Assembly: GCF_010728725.1 (NCBI RefSeq)
Contig: NZ_AP022606.1
Span: 1,922,001-1,986,000, forward strand
Length of the DNA: 64,000 nucleotides
Direction of reading: 5' to 3'
Origin: Mycobacterium branderi
GTDB taxonomy: Bacteria; Actinomycetota; Actinomycetes; Mycobacteriales; Mycobacteriaceae
Part shown: piece by piece, positions 49,032 through 57,933 of the stretch
Layout of the letters: the number at the start of each line of letters is the position of its first letter
Numbering within the stretch: position 1 is the first letter of the stretch
Made by a program: the position numbers and the translations under genes
Notes under the pieces: model-generated
What the model was told of the DNA's origin: nothing
The model's input: only the letters and a program-made list of their open reading frames with translations
The model's database searches: none

Positions 49032-49817
49032 ATGCTCACCGTCCAGGCCCGCGAGCAGCTGGCCGCCGACCTGGCGCAGGCCGAGCGCAGCCGTCGGCCG
49101 ATCGCACCGCTGACGGCGGCGCACCCGGAGATCGACGTCGTCGACGCCTACGAGATCCAGTTGATCAACATCCGTCAGCGGGTGGCCGAAGGCGCGAGGG
49201 TGGTCGGCCACAAGGTGGGTCTCTCGTCGGAGGCCATGCAAAAGATGATGGGCGTCGACGAACCCGACTACGGCCACCTGCTCGATGAGATGCAGGTCTT
49301 CGAGGACAAGCCGGTCAAGGTCGCCAACTACCTCTACCCGCGGGTGGAGGTCGAGGTCGGGTTCATCCTGGGCGACGACCTGCCCGGCGCGGGGTGCACC
49401 GAGAACGACGTGCTGCAGGCGACGGCCGCGTTCGCCCCGGCGATCGAGTTGATCGACACCCGCATCACCGACTGGAAGATCGCGCTGTGCGACACGATCG
49501 CCGACAACGCCTCTTCGGCGGGGTTCGTGCTGGGCAAAGAACGGGTGTCGCCCAAGGACATCGACATCACAAGCATCGACGCGGTGCTGACCCGCAACGG
49601 CGAGGTGGTGGCCAAGGGCCGCAGCGACGCGGTGCTGGGCAACCCGGTCACCGCCGTGGCGTGGTTGTCCCGCAAGGTGGAAAGTTTTGGTGTGCGGCTG
49701 CGAAAAGGTGACATCGTGTTACCCGGCTCGTGCACCCGGGCCTTCGATGCCGGGCCCGGCGACAACTTCGTCGCCGAGTTCGCCGGCCTAGGGTCCGTCC
49801 GGCTGTCGTTCGAATAA
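49032..49817 (+). CDS. hsaE: 2-hydroxypentadienoate-type hydratase HsaE
   Basis: HsaE hydrates HHD (2-hydroxyhexa-2,4-dienoate), the ring-A fragment released by HsaD, to 4-hydroxy-2-oxohexanoate. The 261 aa product is in the BphH/MhpD family: PRVEVEVGFILGDDLPG, AFAPAIELIDTRI, NASSAGFVLG and a C-terminal PGDNFVAEFAGLGSVRL. The start ATG at 49032 follows GGGAA. It begins the hsaE-hsaG-hsaF operon and shares a KstR operator with kstD. Confidence 0.94.
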   Translation: MLTVQAREQLAADLAQAERSRRPIAPLTAAHPEIDVVDAYEIQLINIRQRVAEGARVVGHKVGLSSEAMQKMMGVDEPDYGHLLDEMQVFEDKPVKVANYLYPRVEVEVGFILGDDLPGAGCTENDVLQATAAFAPAIELIDTRITDWKIALCDTIADNASSAGFVLGKERVSPKDIDITSIDAVLTRNGEVVAKGRSDAVLGNPVTAVAWLSRKVESFGVRLRKGDIVLPGSCTRAFDAGPGDNFVAEFAGLGSVRLSFE

Positions 49818-49883
49818 CGGAGCGATCGCAAGCGCGGCGAAGCCGGGCGCAGCGGGTCGTGACCATTTGGAAGGAGCAGACAC

Positions 49884-50798
49884 ATGCCGTCCAAGGCTTC
49901 AGTGGCGATCGTCGGATCGGGCAATATCAGCACCGACCTGCTGTACAAACTGCTGCGGTCCGACTGGCTCGAGCCACGCTGGATGGTGGGCATCGACCCA
50001 GAAAGCGAAGGTCTGGCGCGGGCCCGCAAACTCGGCCTGGAGACCACTCATGAAGGGGTCGACTGGCTGCTGGCTCAGCCCGACAAACCCGACCTGCTCT
50101 TCGAGGCGACCAGCGCCTACGTGCACAAGGCCGCGGCACCCAAATACGCCGAGGCCGGCATCCGGGCCATCGACCTGACCCCGGCCGCCGTCGGCCCGGC
50201 GGTCATCCCGCCCGCAAACTTAAGGGAGCACCTGGACGCCCCGAACGTGAACATGATCACCTGCGGCGGGCAGGCGACCATCCCGATCGTCTATGCGGTG
50301 AGCCGCGTCGTCGAGGTGCCGTATGCCGAGATCGTCGCGTCGGTGGCAAGCGTGTCGGCCGGCCCGGGCACTCGCGCCAACATCGACGAATTCACCAAGA
50401 CCACCGCCCGCGGCGTGGAAACCATCGGCGGCGCGCAAAAAGGCAAGGCGATCATCATCCTCAACCCGGCCGACCCGCCGATGATCATGCGCGACACCAT
50501 CTTCTGCGCGATCCCCGAGGACGCCGACCGCGACGCGATCGCCCAGTCGATTCACGACGTCGTCAACGAGGTGCAGACCTACGTGCCCGGCTACCGGCTG
50601 CTCAACGAGCCACAGTTCGACGACCCGTCGCTCAACTCCGGCGGCCAGGCCCTGGTCACCACATTCATCGAGGTCGAAGGCGCCGGCGATTACCTGCCGC
50701 CGTATGCGGGCAACCTCGACATCATGACGGCGGCCGCGACCAAGGTCGGCGAAGAGATCGCCAAGGAAACCCTGTCAGTGGCAGGAGGCACACGATGA
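49884..50798 (+). CDS. hsaG: Acylating propionaldehyde/acetaldehyde dehydrogenase HsaG
   Basis: HsaG converts propanal (produced by HsaF) with CoA and NAD to propionyl-CoA, receiving it through a channel in the HsaF-HsaG complex. The 304 aa protein has the Rossmann start [18 protein letters not shown], the catalytic C127 in [11 protein letters not shown] and [11 protein letters not shown]. It starts after GGAAGGAG. Its stop overlaps the hsaF start (ATGA). Confidence 0.95.
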   Translation: MPSKASVAIVGSGNISTDLLYKLLRSDWLEPRWMVGIDPESEGLARARKLGLETTHEGVDWLLAQPDKPDLLFEATSAYVHKAAAPKYAEAGIRAIDLTPAAVGPAVIPPANLREHLDAPNVNMITCGGQATIPIVYAVSRVVEVPYAEIVASVASVSAGPGTRANIDEFTKTTARGVETIGGAQKGKAIIILNPADPPMIMRDTIFCAIPEDADRDAIAQSIHDVVNEVQTYVPGYRLLNEPQFDDPSLNSGGQALVTTFIEVEGAGDYLPPYAGNLDIMTAAATKVGEEIAKETLSVAGGTR

Positions 50799-51829
50799 CC
50801 AGCATTTGGGACGTCCGGATCACGGACACCAGCCTGCGCGACGGCTCCCACCACAAACGCCACCAGTTCACCAAGGACGAAGTGCACGCCATTGTCGCCG
50901 CGCTCGACGCCGCCGGGGTGCCGGTGATCGAGGTGACTCACGGCGACGGCCTGGGTGGATCGAGCTTCAACTACGGCTTCTCCAAGACCCCCGAGCAGGA
51001 GCTGATCAAGCTGGCGGCCGAGACCGCCAAAGAGGCCAGGATCGCGTTCCTGATGCTGCCCGGGGTGGGCACCAAGGACGACATCAAAGAGGCGCAGGAC
51101 AACGGCGGCTCGATCTGCCGGATCGCCACCCACTGCACCGAGGCCGACGTGTCGATCCAGCACTTCGGGCTGGCCCGCGAGCTGGGCCTGGAAACCGTCG
51201 GCTTCTTGATGATGGCCCACACCATCCCGCCGGAGAAGCTGGCGGCGCAGGCCCGCATCATGGCCGACGCCGGCTGCCAGTGCGTCTACGTCGTGGACTC
51301 CGCGGGCGCGCTGGTCCTTGAGGGCGTGCGCGACCGGGTCGCTGCGCTGGTGGCAGAGCTTGGCGACGACGCCCAGGTCGGTTTCCACGGGCACGAGAAC
51401 CTCGGGCTCGGCGTCGCCAACAGTGTCGAAGCCGTGCGGGCGGGCGCCAAGCAGATCGACGGCAGCTGCCGACGGTTCGGTGCCGGGGCGGGTAACGCGC
51501 CCGTCGAGGCGCTCATCGGGGTGTTCGACAAGATCGGGGTCAAGACCGGCATCGACTTCTTCGACATCGCCGACGCCGCCGAGGACGTCGTGCGCCCGGC
51601 GATGCCGGCGGAATGCCTGCTTGACCGCAACGCGCTGATCATGGGCTACTCCGGGGTGTACTCGAGCTTCCTCAAGCACGCCGTCCGCCAATCCGAACGC
51701 TACGGCGTGCCGGCCCACGAGCTGCTGCACCGGGCCGGTCAGCGCAAACTGATCGGCGGGCAGGAGGACCAGCTCATCGACATCGCACTGGAGATCAAGC
51801 GCGAGCAGGCCGGCGCCGCCACGCGCTAG
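50795..51829 (+). CDS. hsaF: 4-hydroxy-2-oxohexanoate aldolase HsaF
   Basis: HsaF cleaves 4-hydroxy-2-oxohexanoate to pyruvate and propanal; a divalent metal is needed. The 344 aa product is a DRE-TIM-type class II aldolase with R15/D16/H19 in TSLRDGSHH and metal ligands H198 and H200 in GFHGHENLG; its C-terminal communication domain contacts HsaG. It is the third gene of the hsaE-hsaG-hsaF operon. Confidence 0.95.
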   Translation: MTSIWDVRITDTSLRDGSHHKRHQFTKDEVHAIVAALDAAGVPVIEVTHGDGLGGSSFNYGFSKTPEQELIKLAAETAKEARIAFLMLPGVGTKDDIKEAQDNGGSICRIATHCTEADVSIQHFGLARELGLETVGFLMMAHTIPPEKLAAQARIMADAGCQCVYVVDSAGALVLEGVRDRVAALVAELGDDAQVGFHGHENLGLGVANSVEAVRAGAKQIDGSCRRFGAGAGNAPVEALIGVFDKIGVKTGIDFFDIADAAEDVVRPAMPAECLLDRNALIMGYSGVYSSFLKHAVRQSERYGVPAHELLHRAGQRKLIGGQEDQLIDIALEIKREQAGAATR

Positions 51830-51870
51830 GAGCTTGTTTGGGGTCGTGCCTGCGGGTACGACTGAGGACT

Positions 51871-52224
51871 ATGTCCACCGCGCTTCTCGGCAGCGCGCTG
51901 AGTTTGATCGCATCGGTGATGATCGTGCCGACGGCAAACGCGGCACCTGCCCCCTGCAGCGCCAGCGCGATGGCCGCCGCATCGGGATCGGTGTCGACCT
52001 CTGTGAGCTCGTATCTCGACAACCATCCCGACGTCAACCAGGCGCTGACCGACATCGTCAACCAGCCGCCGATACAGGCCAGAACGTCGTTCCGCAGCTA
52101 CTTCAACGACCACCCGGAGGTAGCCAACGACCTGCGCGGGCTGCGAGGTCCGCTCAATGCGCTCGACGGGTGTGGATACCAGATCGCACCGTCGCAATTG
52201 GCCGCGGCGCTGCAGTCACTCTGA
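51871..52224 (+). CDS. Secreted haemophore-like protein (first of a tandem pair)
   Basis: The 117 aa product has a signal peptide (MSTALLGSALSLIASVMIVP, cleavage near ANA-AP) and a short helical mature domain with two cysteines (PCSASA, DGCGY) and the repeated SYLDNHPDVNQAL / SYFNDHPEVANDL motif. This is the pattern of the mycobacterial haemophore (Rv0203-like) family, which binds haem. It begins at the ATG 51871 behind ACTGAGGACT. It stands with its neighbour in the place of PPE61/PPE62 of M. tuberculosis. A role in haem handling is inferred by family only. Confidence 0.75.
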   Translation: MSTALLGSALSLIASVMIVPTANAAPAPCSASAMAAASGSVSTSVSSYLDNHPDVNQALTDIVNQPPIQARTSFRSYFNDHPEVANDLRGLRGPLNALDGCGYQIAPSQLAAALQSL

Positions 52225-52284
52225 GCTACCTCTCAGGAGCGGGCGGTACCGTCGGAGGGTGAACCGCAAAGAAGGAGCAATCCG

Positions 52285-52554
52285 ATGTCCATGACTGCCA
52301 AGACTGCCGCCGGCCTGTTGGGTGTCATCGCCTCCGCGGTCATCGCGGTGCCGGTAGCCCAGGCGGATCCCCCGTGCAATCAGACCGTCGGTAACTCCAT
52401 TGACCAGTACCTGCAGCGGCATCCTGACCTCCACGCGCAGCTGCAGGCCAGGGCGACGGCGGAAGGCGACAACGGCAACGTCATCGAATACCTCAATCGT
52501 CACCCGGATGTCCGGCAGCATCTGATCGACCTGTCGCAGCAGTGCGCGCCGTAG
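52285..52554 (+). CDS. Secreted haemophore-like protein (second of a tandem pair)
   Basis: This 89 aa product has a signal peptide (MTAKTAAGLLGVIASAVIAV, cleavage near AQA-DP) and a mature domain of about 62 aa with PPCNQTVGNSIDQYLQRHPDLHAQL, NVIEYLNRHPDVRQHL and a second cysteine QQCAP. It resembles its neighbour in the YLxxHPDV repeat and in cysteine placement, so the two are likely a diverged duplication. GAAGGAG lies before the ATG at 52285. Confidence 0.73.
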   Translation: MSMTAKTAAGLLGVIASAVIAVPVAQADPPCNQTVGNSIDQYLQRHPDLHAQLQARATAEGDNGNVIEYLNRHPDVRQHLIDLSQQCAP

Positions 52555-52617
52555 TGAGTCGGCCTCGTCTTTGAACGCCGGGGCTGACGCCCGGAATGTT
52601 CGCCCATTGACGAAAAA

Positions 52618-52631
52618 TAGAACACGTTCTA
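52618..52631. promoter_or_regulatory. KstR operator for the Rv3531c-like operon
   Basis: TAGAACACGTTCTA is a perfect palindrome. It overlaps TAGCGT (52630-52635), which is 6 nt from the GTG start at 52642. Confidence 0.93.
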
Positions 52632-52641
52632 GCGTCTAGGC

Positions 52642-53769
52642 GTGTTCTCGCAGCAGCTCACCGATGCCATCGCCGAGGCCGAGAAACTCGTCGCTTCCGC
52701 CCCGCACATCGAAACCGAAGCCGACCTGCTCGAAGGGTTGCAGTACCTGGCCGGCTGTGTCGCGGCCTGCACCCATCTGGCTTTCGACTACGAACGCGAT
52801 CACCCGTTCCTGCTCTCCGGCACCGGGCCCTTCACCAAAATGGGGCTGGACAATCCGGACACCCTGTACTTCGGCTGCCGGGTCCACGCCGACCACGACT
52901 ACCTGATCACCGGCACCCGCGGCACCACCACCGATCTGAGCTTCCAACTTCTCGGCGGCGAGTACACCGACGACAACGTTCCCGCCAGCCAGGCCGCCTT
53001 CGACGACCGCGAACTCGACATCGCCGACGACGGCACGTTCGAGTGGCGGGTGCGGCCCACCAGCCCGGGGCAACTGGTGATCCGCGAGGTCTACGGCGAC
53101 TGGTCACAACAACGCGGCACGGTAGCCATCTCCCGGCTGGACACCGCCGGCACCGCGCCGCCGCCTCTGAGCCGGGCAACCATCGAAAAGCGTTACGCCA
53201 CAGCGGGAAAGCAACTTGTGCAGCGGGTGAAGACCTGGCTGCAGTTCCCGCAGTGGTTCTACCTGAACATCCCGGTCAACACGATGGTGCCGCCGCGGCT
53301 GACACCTGGCGGGCTGGCGACCCAGTATTCGTCGGCGGGCCATTTCGATCTACAGCCGGACCAGGCGCTGGTGATCACACTGCCGGTGACCGACGCGCCG
53401 TACCTCGGCTTCCAGTTGGGCAGCATGTGGTACATCTCGCTGGACTACATCAACCACCAGACGTCGCTGAATGCGACTCAGGCTCAGGCAGATCCGGACG
53501 GCAAGATTCGCATTGTCGTGGCTGACCAGAATCCGGGAGTAACCAACTGGGTGGAGACACTGGGGCACCGGCGTGGTTTCCTGCAGTTCCGCTGGCAGCG
53601 GGTGTCGCGTCAGCTGACTGATGCCGACGGGCCGAGTGTCGAGCTGGTCGACGTGGACGCGGTGCCGGCCGCACTGCCGTACTACGAGCAGAACAAGATT
53701 TCCGAGGACGCTTGGCGTGAGCGAATTGCGCAGCGCCAGAAGCAAATCGCCAACAGAATGCTGGGGTAG
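52642..53769 (+). CDS. Conserved DUF1214-type protein (Rv3531c-like)
   Basis: This 375 aa cytosolic protein has no signal peptide. It matches conserved mycobacterial Rv3531c over its length. The C-terminal half (QFPQWFYLNIPVNTMVPP, GSMWYISLDYINHQTSLN) resembles DUF1214 and related beta-rich folds. Function is unknown. It heads an operon of KstR control (with the SDR and sulfotransferase-like genes) and is likely leaderless. The GTG start at 52642 is chosen from the TAGCGT-6 nt arrangement. Confidence 0.85.
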   Translation: MFSQQLTDAIAEAEKLVASAPHIETEADLLEGLQYLAGCVAACTHLAFDYERDHPFLLSGTGPFTKMGLDNPDTLYFGCRVHADHDYLITGTRGTTTDLSFQLLGGEYTDDNVPASQAAFDDRELDIADDGTFEWRVRPTSPGQLVIREVYGDWSQQRGTVAISRLDTAGTAPPPLSRATIEKRYATAGKQLVQRVKTWLQFPQWFYLNIPVNTMVPPRLTPGGLATQYSSAGHFDLQPDQALVITLPVTDAPYLGFQLGSMWYISLDYINHQTSLNATQAQADPDGKIRIVVADQNPGVTNWVETLGHRRGFLQFRWQRVSRQLTDADGPSVELVDVDAVPAALPYYEQNKISEDAWRERIAQRQKQIANRMLG

Positions 53770-53771
53770 TG

Positions 53772-54554
53772 ATGGCCGGAATGCTCGACGGCAAGGTCGT
53801 GGTGATCAGCGGTGTGGGCCCTGCGCTCGGCACCACGCTGGCCCGCCGGTGTGCCCAGGATGGTGCCGACCTGGTGTTGGCCGCCCGCACCGCGGAGCGT
53901 CTAGACGACGTCGCCAAGCAGATCACCGACACCGGGCGGCGCGCCGTGGCGGTCTCGACCGACATCACCGACGACGACCAGGTGGCCAACCTTGTCGAGG
54001 CTTCCATGGCGGCCTACGGCAAGGTCGACGTGCTGATCAACAACGCGTTTCGGGTGCCGTCGATGAAACCGTTGGCGGGCACCAGCTTTCAGCACATTCG
54101 CGACGCCATCGAACTCACGGTGCTGGGCGCGCTGCGACTGATCCAGGGTTTCACGCCCGCCCTCGCCGCGTCCAAGGGCTCGATCGTCAACGTCAACTCG
54201 ATGGTGATCCGGCACTCGCAGGCCAAATATGGCGCCTACAAGATGGCGAAGTCCGCGCTGCTGGCGATGTCGCAGTCGCTGGCCACGGAGCTGGGCGAGC
54301 AGGGGATTCGTGTGAATTCGGTTGCCCCCGGTTATATCTGGGGCGACACCCTCAAAGGCTACTTCGCTCATCAGGCCGGCAAATACGGCACCACGGTCGA
54401 CGACATCTACAAAGCCACCGCGGCCAATTCCGACCTCAAGCGGCTGCCCACCGAGGACGAGGTGGCCTCGGCGATCCTGTTCCTGGCCAGCGACCTGTCC
54501 AGCGGTATCACCGGGCAGACACTGGACGTCAACTGTGGGGAGTACAAGGCCTGA
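53772..54554 (+). CDS. Short-chain dehydrogenase/reductase (Rv3530c-like)
   Basis: This 260 aa SDR has ISGVGPALGTTLARR (a cofactor-binding variant), NNAF in place of NNAG, serine in VNVNSMVIRHS and YGAYKMAKSAL as the catalytic YxxxK. The NNAF change and the Y-K spacing should be compared with family members before assuming normal activity. It is KstR-regulated by operon position, likely acting on a sterol-derived alcohol or ketone. Start at ATG 53772; GTG 53769 lies one codon earlier. It overlaps the next start by 1 nt. Confidence 0.87.
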   Translation: MAGMLDGKVVVISGVGPALGTTLARRCAQDGADLVLAARTAERLDDVAKQITDTGRRAVAVSTDITDDDQVANLVEASMAAYGKVDVLINNAFRVPSMKPLAGTSFQHIRDAIELTVLGALRLIQGFTPALAASKGSIVNVNSMVIRHSQAKYGAYKMAKSALLAMSQSLATELGEQGIRVNSVAPGYIWGDTLKGYFAHQAGKYGTTVDDIYKATAANSDLKRLPTEDEVASAILFLASDLSSGITGQTLDVNCGEYKA

Positions 54555-55699
54555 TGGCGCAGCGCACCGATGTCGGCACCGTCGACGACTTGCACGCCTC
54601 GGCGTCGAAGTTCATCGGGCTGGACGACTTCGGCTCCGACGACGACAACTACCGCGAGGCACTAGAGGTGCTGCTGGAGTCCTATCGACGCGAGGCGGAC
54701 CTGACTCCGTTGGGCAGCAAGATGAATCGCTTTTTCCTGCGGGGCGCGCTGGTGGCCAGGCTGCTGTCGCAAGACGCTTGGAAGCAGTATCCGCAGCACG
54801 CCGACGTCGTAATCGAGCGACCGATCTTCGTCACGGGGTTGGTGCGCACCGGCACCACTGCGCTGCACCGCCTGCTCGGTGCGGACCCGGCCCATCAGGG
54901 TCTCGAAATGTGGCTGGCCGAATACCCGCAGCCCCGCCCGCCGCGGGAAACCTGGGAATCCAATCCTGTTCATCAACAGATTGACGCCCAGTTCACCCGG
55001 CACCACGAGGAGAACCCGGACTACACCGGCCTGCATTTCATGGCCGCCGACGAACTGGAGGAATGCTGGCAGCTGCTGCGACAGTCGTTTCATTCGGTGT
55101 CGTACGAGACGCTGGCGCATTTGCCGACCTACGCGCAATGGCTGTCGCAGCAGGACTGGACACCGGCATACCGACGGCACCGCAAGAACCTTCAGCTGAT
55201 CGGTCTGAACGACGCCGACAAGCGGTGGGTGCTGAAGAACCCCAGCCATCTGTTCGCGCTCGACGCGCTGATGTCGACCTATCCCGACGCGCTGGTCATC
55301 CAAACTCACCGTCCGGTCGAGACCATCATGGCATCGATGTGCTCGCTTGCCCAGCACACGGCCGAGGGGTGGTCCAACAGCTTCACAGGTGCCCAGATCG
55401 GTTACGACGCAATGGAAACCTGGTCGCGCGGGCTGGAACGGTTCAACGCCGAACGCGCCAAATACGATCCGGCGCAGTTCTACGACGTCGAGTACCGTGA
55501 TTTCATCGCCGACCCGTTGGGTACAGTGGAAAAGATCTACCGCCAGTTCGGCCTGACGCTGACCGACGAGGCCAGAGCCGCGATGGAGAAAACCCACGCC
55601 GAGAGCAAGAGCGGACCGCGGGCCCCCAAGCACACCTATTCGCTGGCCGACTACGGGCTTACGGCTGAGTCGGTAAAGGAACGCTTCGCCGGGCTGTAA
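54554..55699 (+). CDS. Sulfotransferase-family protein (Rv3529c-like)
   Basis: The 381 aa product has the sulfotransferase PAPS 5'-phosphosulfate loop RPIFVTGLVRTGTTALHRLL and the 3'-phosphate region WVLKNPSHLFALDALMSTYPDA, plus HRPVETIMASM. The acceptor is unknown; a sterol or its breakdown product is plausible from operon context. The ATG at 54554 shares a base with the preceding stop. It ends the KstR-controlled Rv3531c-Rv3530c-Rv3529c-like unit. Confidence 0.88.
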   Translation: MAQRTDVGTVDDLHASASKFIGLDDFGSDDDNYREALEVLLESYRREADLTPLGSKMNRFFLRGALVARLLSQDAWKQYPQHADVVIERPIFVTGLVRTGTTALHRLLGADPAHQGLEMWLAEYPQPRPPRETWESNPVHQQIDAQFTRHHEENPDYTGLHFMAADELEECWQLLRQSFHSVSYETLAHLPTYAQWLSQQDWTPAYRRHRKNLQLIGLNDADKRWVLKNPSHLFALDALMSTYPDALVIQTHRPVETIMASMCSLAQHTAEGWSNSFTGAQIGYDAMETWSRGLERFNAERAKYDPAQFYDVEYRDFIADPLGTVEKIYRQFGLTLTDEARAAMEKTHAESKSGPRAPKHTYSLADYGLTAESVKERFAGL

Positions 55700-55714
55700 C
55701 AGCCCGCACTCAAC

Positions 55715-56158
55715 TCAGAAGTCGGGTGCGTCCAGGTCCAGAACGCCCTCGGCCACCGCGTGTTTGATGCTGTCGGCCAACTTGGGGCAGGACTTGGTGC
55801 GCGCGCTGTCGCCGCCGGACGCGCGAAGCTCAGTGAAATAGGCGCAACGCTTCGCTGCTTCGGTGTTCCACTGGACCGCGGTGTGACCGGGACCGAGCTT
55901 CTTGACGTCGACGGTGACGTGGCAGAACCGGCAGTCGACCGGCTGCAGGCCGGACTTCAGGTAGCGATCGCGGTCAGCCTGGGTGGCCTCCCGCACCGCC
56001 GCGGCACGCTGCGGATCACCCGCGAAAGCCGGTGCCTTGGACCAGGTTCGGCGGCCATCCTCGACAGAGGGGTGTTCGTCGTCGTCATGTCCGCCGTGCA
56101 GCAGCAGCATCGCTCGGGCCAGCCGGTCGACGTCGGGCAGCTGCTCGCGCGAACTCAT
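55715..56158 (-). CDS. Conserved small cysteine-containing protein (Rv3527-like)
   Basis: The 147 aa product has an acidic, histidine-rich N-terminal region (LLHGGHDDDEHPSVEDGRRTW) and two CxxC-type or separated cysteine sites (DCRFCHVTVDV, RCAYF and KSCPKL), suggesting metal or cluster binding. It is cotranscribed with kshA: its ATG at 56158 overlaps the kshA stop (ATGA). Function is unknown; a role in KshA maturation or support is only inferred from coupling. Confidence 0.85.
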   Translation of the reverse strand: MSSREQLPDVDRLARAMLLLHGGHDDDEHPSVEDGRRTWSKAPAFAGDPQRAAAVREATQADRDRYLKSGLQPVDCRFCHVTVDVKKLGPGHTAVQWNTEAAKRCAYFTELRASGGDSARTKSCPKLADSIKHAVAEGVLDLDAPDF

Positions 56159-57297
56159 GTCGCGGGCTGCTCCTCGGCTTGGCGCTTGAGGTTCTCCTCG
56201 ACCTCGACGTGCCAGCGCTCGTTGGCGACGGTGGTGTCGACCTCGATCTCGAATCGGTCCGTCATATCGGGCGTCACCTTGTCGGCGTCGACATAGAACT
56301 GCTGATACCAGCGCCGCATCTGGTAGACAGCGCCGTCCTCTTCGACCAGCAGCGGGTTGTCGATGCGGGTCTTGTGCTTCCAGATCTCGACGTCCTGCAG
56401 GAAGCCCTTGCTGACACCCTCGGTGAACGTCGCCGCGAGCTTCTCGGTGGTGGCATCGTCGAGCCCCTTGGGCTTTTCGACGATCACGCCCCACTGCAGC
56501 ACGAACGAATCCTGAGTCACCGGGTAGTGGCAGTTGATCAGGATCGACTCCGCCTTGTAGTCACCGTATTTGTTGTGCAGCCAGTTGATCATGAACGACG
56601 GCCCGAAATAGCTGGCCTCCGAATCCAGGTGGGCCTCACCATAAGTGGTGCCCATGTCATCGATGTCGGGGCGACCGACGTTGTGCAGGTACTGCGAGGC
56701 GATGTGGCCCTCGAAGACGTTCTTGAAGTACGTCGGCAGGCCGAAGTGGATGTAGAAGAAGTGCGCCATGTCGGTGACGTTGTCGATGATGTCGCGGCAG
56801 TTGCTGCCCTCGATCAGCATCGAATTCCAGCGCCAGTCGGTCCACTCGTCGCTGTAGGCCTCGGGAATGTCGGGGATGCGCACTTCCGGCTGCGGCGGGT
56901 TGCCCTCGTGGTCGTGCCAGACGAACAGAAGCCCGCCGCGCACGTCGGTGTGCCAGGCCCGGGTGCGGGCCAGCTTCGGAGTGCGCTTGGCGTAGGGGAC
57001 CAGCTTGCATTTGCCGTCGCCGCCCCAGCGCCAGTCGTGGAACGGGCAAGCGACCTCGTCGCCCTTGATGGTGCCCTGCGCGAGGTTGCCGCCCATGTGC
57101 CGGCAGTAGCCGTCGAGAACCTTCAGGTCGCCATGCGAGTCGGCGAACACCACCAGATGGGTGCCGAACGCCTCGACCCCGTGCGGCTTGCCATCCAGAT
57201 AGTTCGTGACCGGGCCAAGGCAATGCCAGCCGCGCGCGTACCTGTCGGGCAGGGTGCCGGTGTCGATCTCGCGAATGCCGGCGGTCTCGGTAGCCAT
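56155..57297 (-). CDS. kshA: 3-ketosteroid 9-alpha-hydroxylase oxygenase subunit KshA
   Basis: KshA is a Rieske non-heme iron oxygenase that 9-alpha-hydroxylates 3-ketosteroid (CoA) substrates; with KstD this opens ring B. The 380 aa product has the Rieske ligands C65 and H67 (CRHMGG) and C84 and H87 (CPFHDW), and the mononuclear iron region DNVTDMAHFFYIHF with H179 and H184. The ATG at 57297 follows GGAGGCG. Its partner KshB is encoded 43 kb away in this window. Confidence 0.95.
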   Translation of the reverse strand: MATETAGIREIDTGTLPDRYARGWHCLGPVTNYLDGKPHGVEAFGTHLVVFADSHGDLKVLDGYCRHMGGNLAQGTIKGDEVACPFHDWRWGGDGKCKLVPYAKRTPKLARTRAWHTDVRGGLLFVWHDHEGNPPQPEVRIPDIPEAYSDEWTDWRWNSMLIEGSNCRDIIDNVTDMAHFFYIHFGLPTYFKNVFEGHIASQYLHNVGRPDIDDMGTTYGEAHLDSEASYFGPSFMINWLHNKYGDYKAESILINCHYPVTQDSFVLQWGVIVEKPKGLDDATTEKLAATFTEGVSKGFLQDVEIWKHKTRIDNPLLVEEDGAVYQMRRWYQQFYVDADKVTPDMTDRFEIEVDTTVANERWHVEVEENLKRQAEEQPAT

Positions 57298-57323
57298 GAC
57301 GCCTCCAACTCGATGTCTCTAAC

Positions 57324-57337
57324 TAGAACACGTTACA
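57324..57337. promoter_or_regulatory. KstR operator for kshA
   Basis: TAGAACACGTTACA fits TnnAACnnGTTnnA. It lies 27 nt upstream of the kshA ATG, with a GGAGG site between, so this mRNA has a leader. It could also influence the divergent carbonic-anhydrase gene. Confidence 0.92.
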
Positions 57338-57408
57338 GTTTTTCCGCCGGATCGCGCAACGACGGCCACGCCTGTCTGCGATTACCCGTCCTGCGGTATA
57401 TCTGAACG

Positions 57409-57933
57409 ATGCCGCTATTCGCATTCGAGGGCCGGTCGCCGAAGGTCGATCCGACCGCGTTCGTCGCCCCCACCGCCACGCTGATCGGCGACGTCACCGT
57501 CGAGGCCGGAGCCTCGGTGTGGTTCAACACCGTGCTGCGCGGCGACTATGCGCCCGTCATCGTGCGTGAGGGCGCCAACGTGCAGGACGGGTCGGTGTTG
57601 CACGCACCGCCGGGCATTCCCGTCGACATCGGCCCGGGAGCGACCGTCGCGCACATGTGCACCATCCACGGCGCGCACGTCGGCGCGGAGGCGTTGATCG
57701 CCAACCACGCCACCGTGCTCGACGGTGCCGTGATCGGGGCGCGCAGCCTGATCGCGGCGGGCGCGCTGGTGGTGGCCGGCACGAAAATCCCCGAGGAGGT
57801 GCTGGTGGTCGGGGCGCCGGCCACCGTGAAGGGCCCGATCGCCGGGACCAGCGCCGAAACCTGGGTGAACGTCAATCCCCAGGCATATCAAGACTTGGCC
57901 CGGCGCTATCTGACCGGCCTCGAGCCGCTCTAG
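57409..57933 (+). CDS. Gamma-carbonic-anhydrase-like hexapeptide-repeat protein (Rv3525c-like)
   Basis: The 174 aa product is a left-handed beta-helix protein of the gamma-carbonic-anhydrase/PaaY group. Possible zinc histidines are H65 (VLHAPP), H82 (AHMC) and H87 (IHGAH), with LRGD at 43-46; the spacing is close to but not identical with the gamma-CA set. Some relatives are thioesterases (PaaY), which may fit the acyl-CoA context. Its stop codon shares CTAG with the convergent gene. Confidence 0.82.
   Translation: MPLFAFEGRSPKVDPTAFVAPTATLIGDVTVEAGASVWFNTVLRGDYAPVIVREGANVQDGSVLHAPPGIPVDIGPGATVAHMCTIHGAHVGAEALIANHATVLDGAVIGARSLIAAGALVVAGTKIPEEVLVVGAPATVKGPIAGTSAETWVNVNPQAYQDLARRYLTGLEPL

Noticed and set aside
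49818..49862. GC-rich stretch (GAGCGATCGCAAGCGCGGCGA...) before hsaG as a riboswitch
   Set aside because: It looks like a common mycobacterial intergenic repeat; no riboswitch core is recognisable.
56032..57405. Long plus-strand open frame antisense to kshA
   Set aside because: Its protein is arginine- and valine-rich shadow sequence with no family resemblance; kshA on the other strand has full Rieske motifs.
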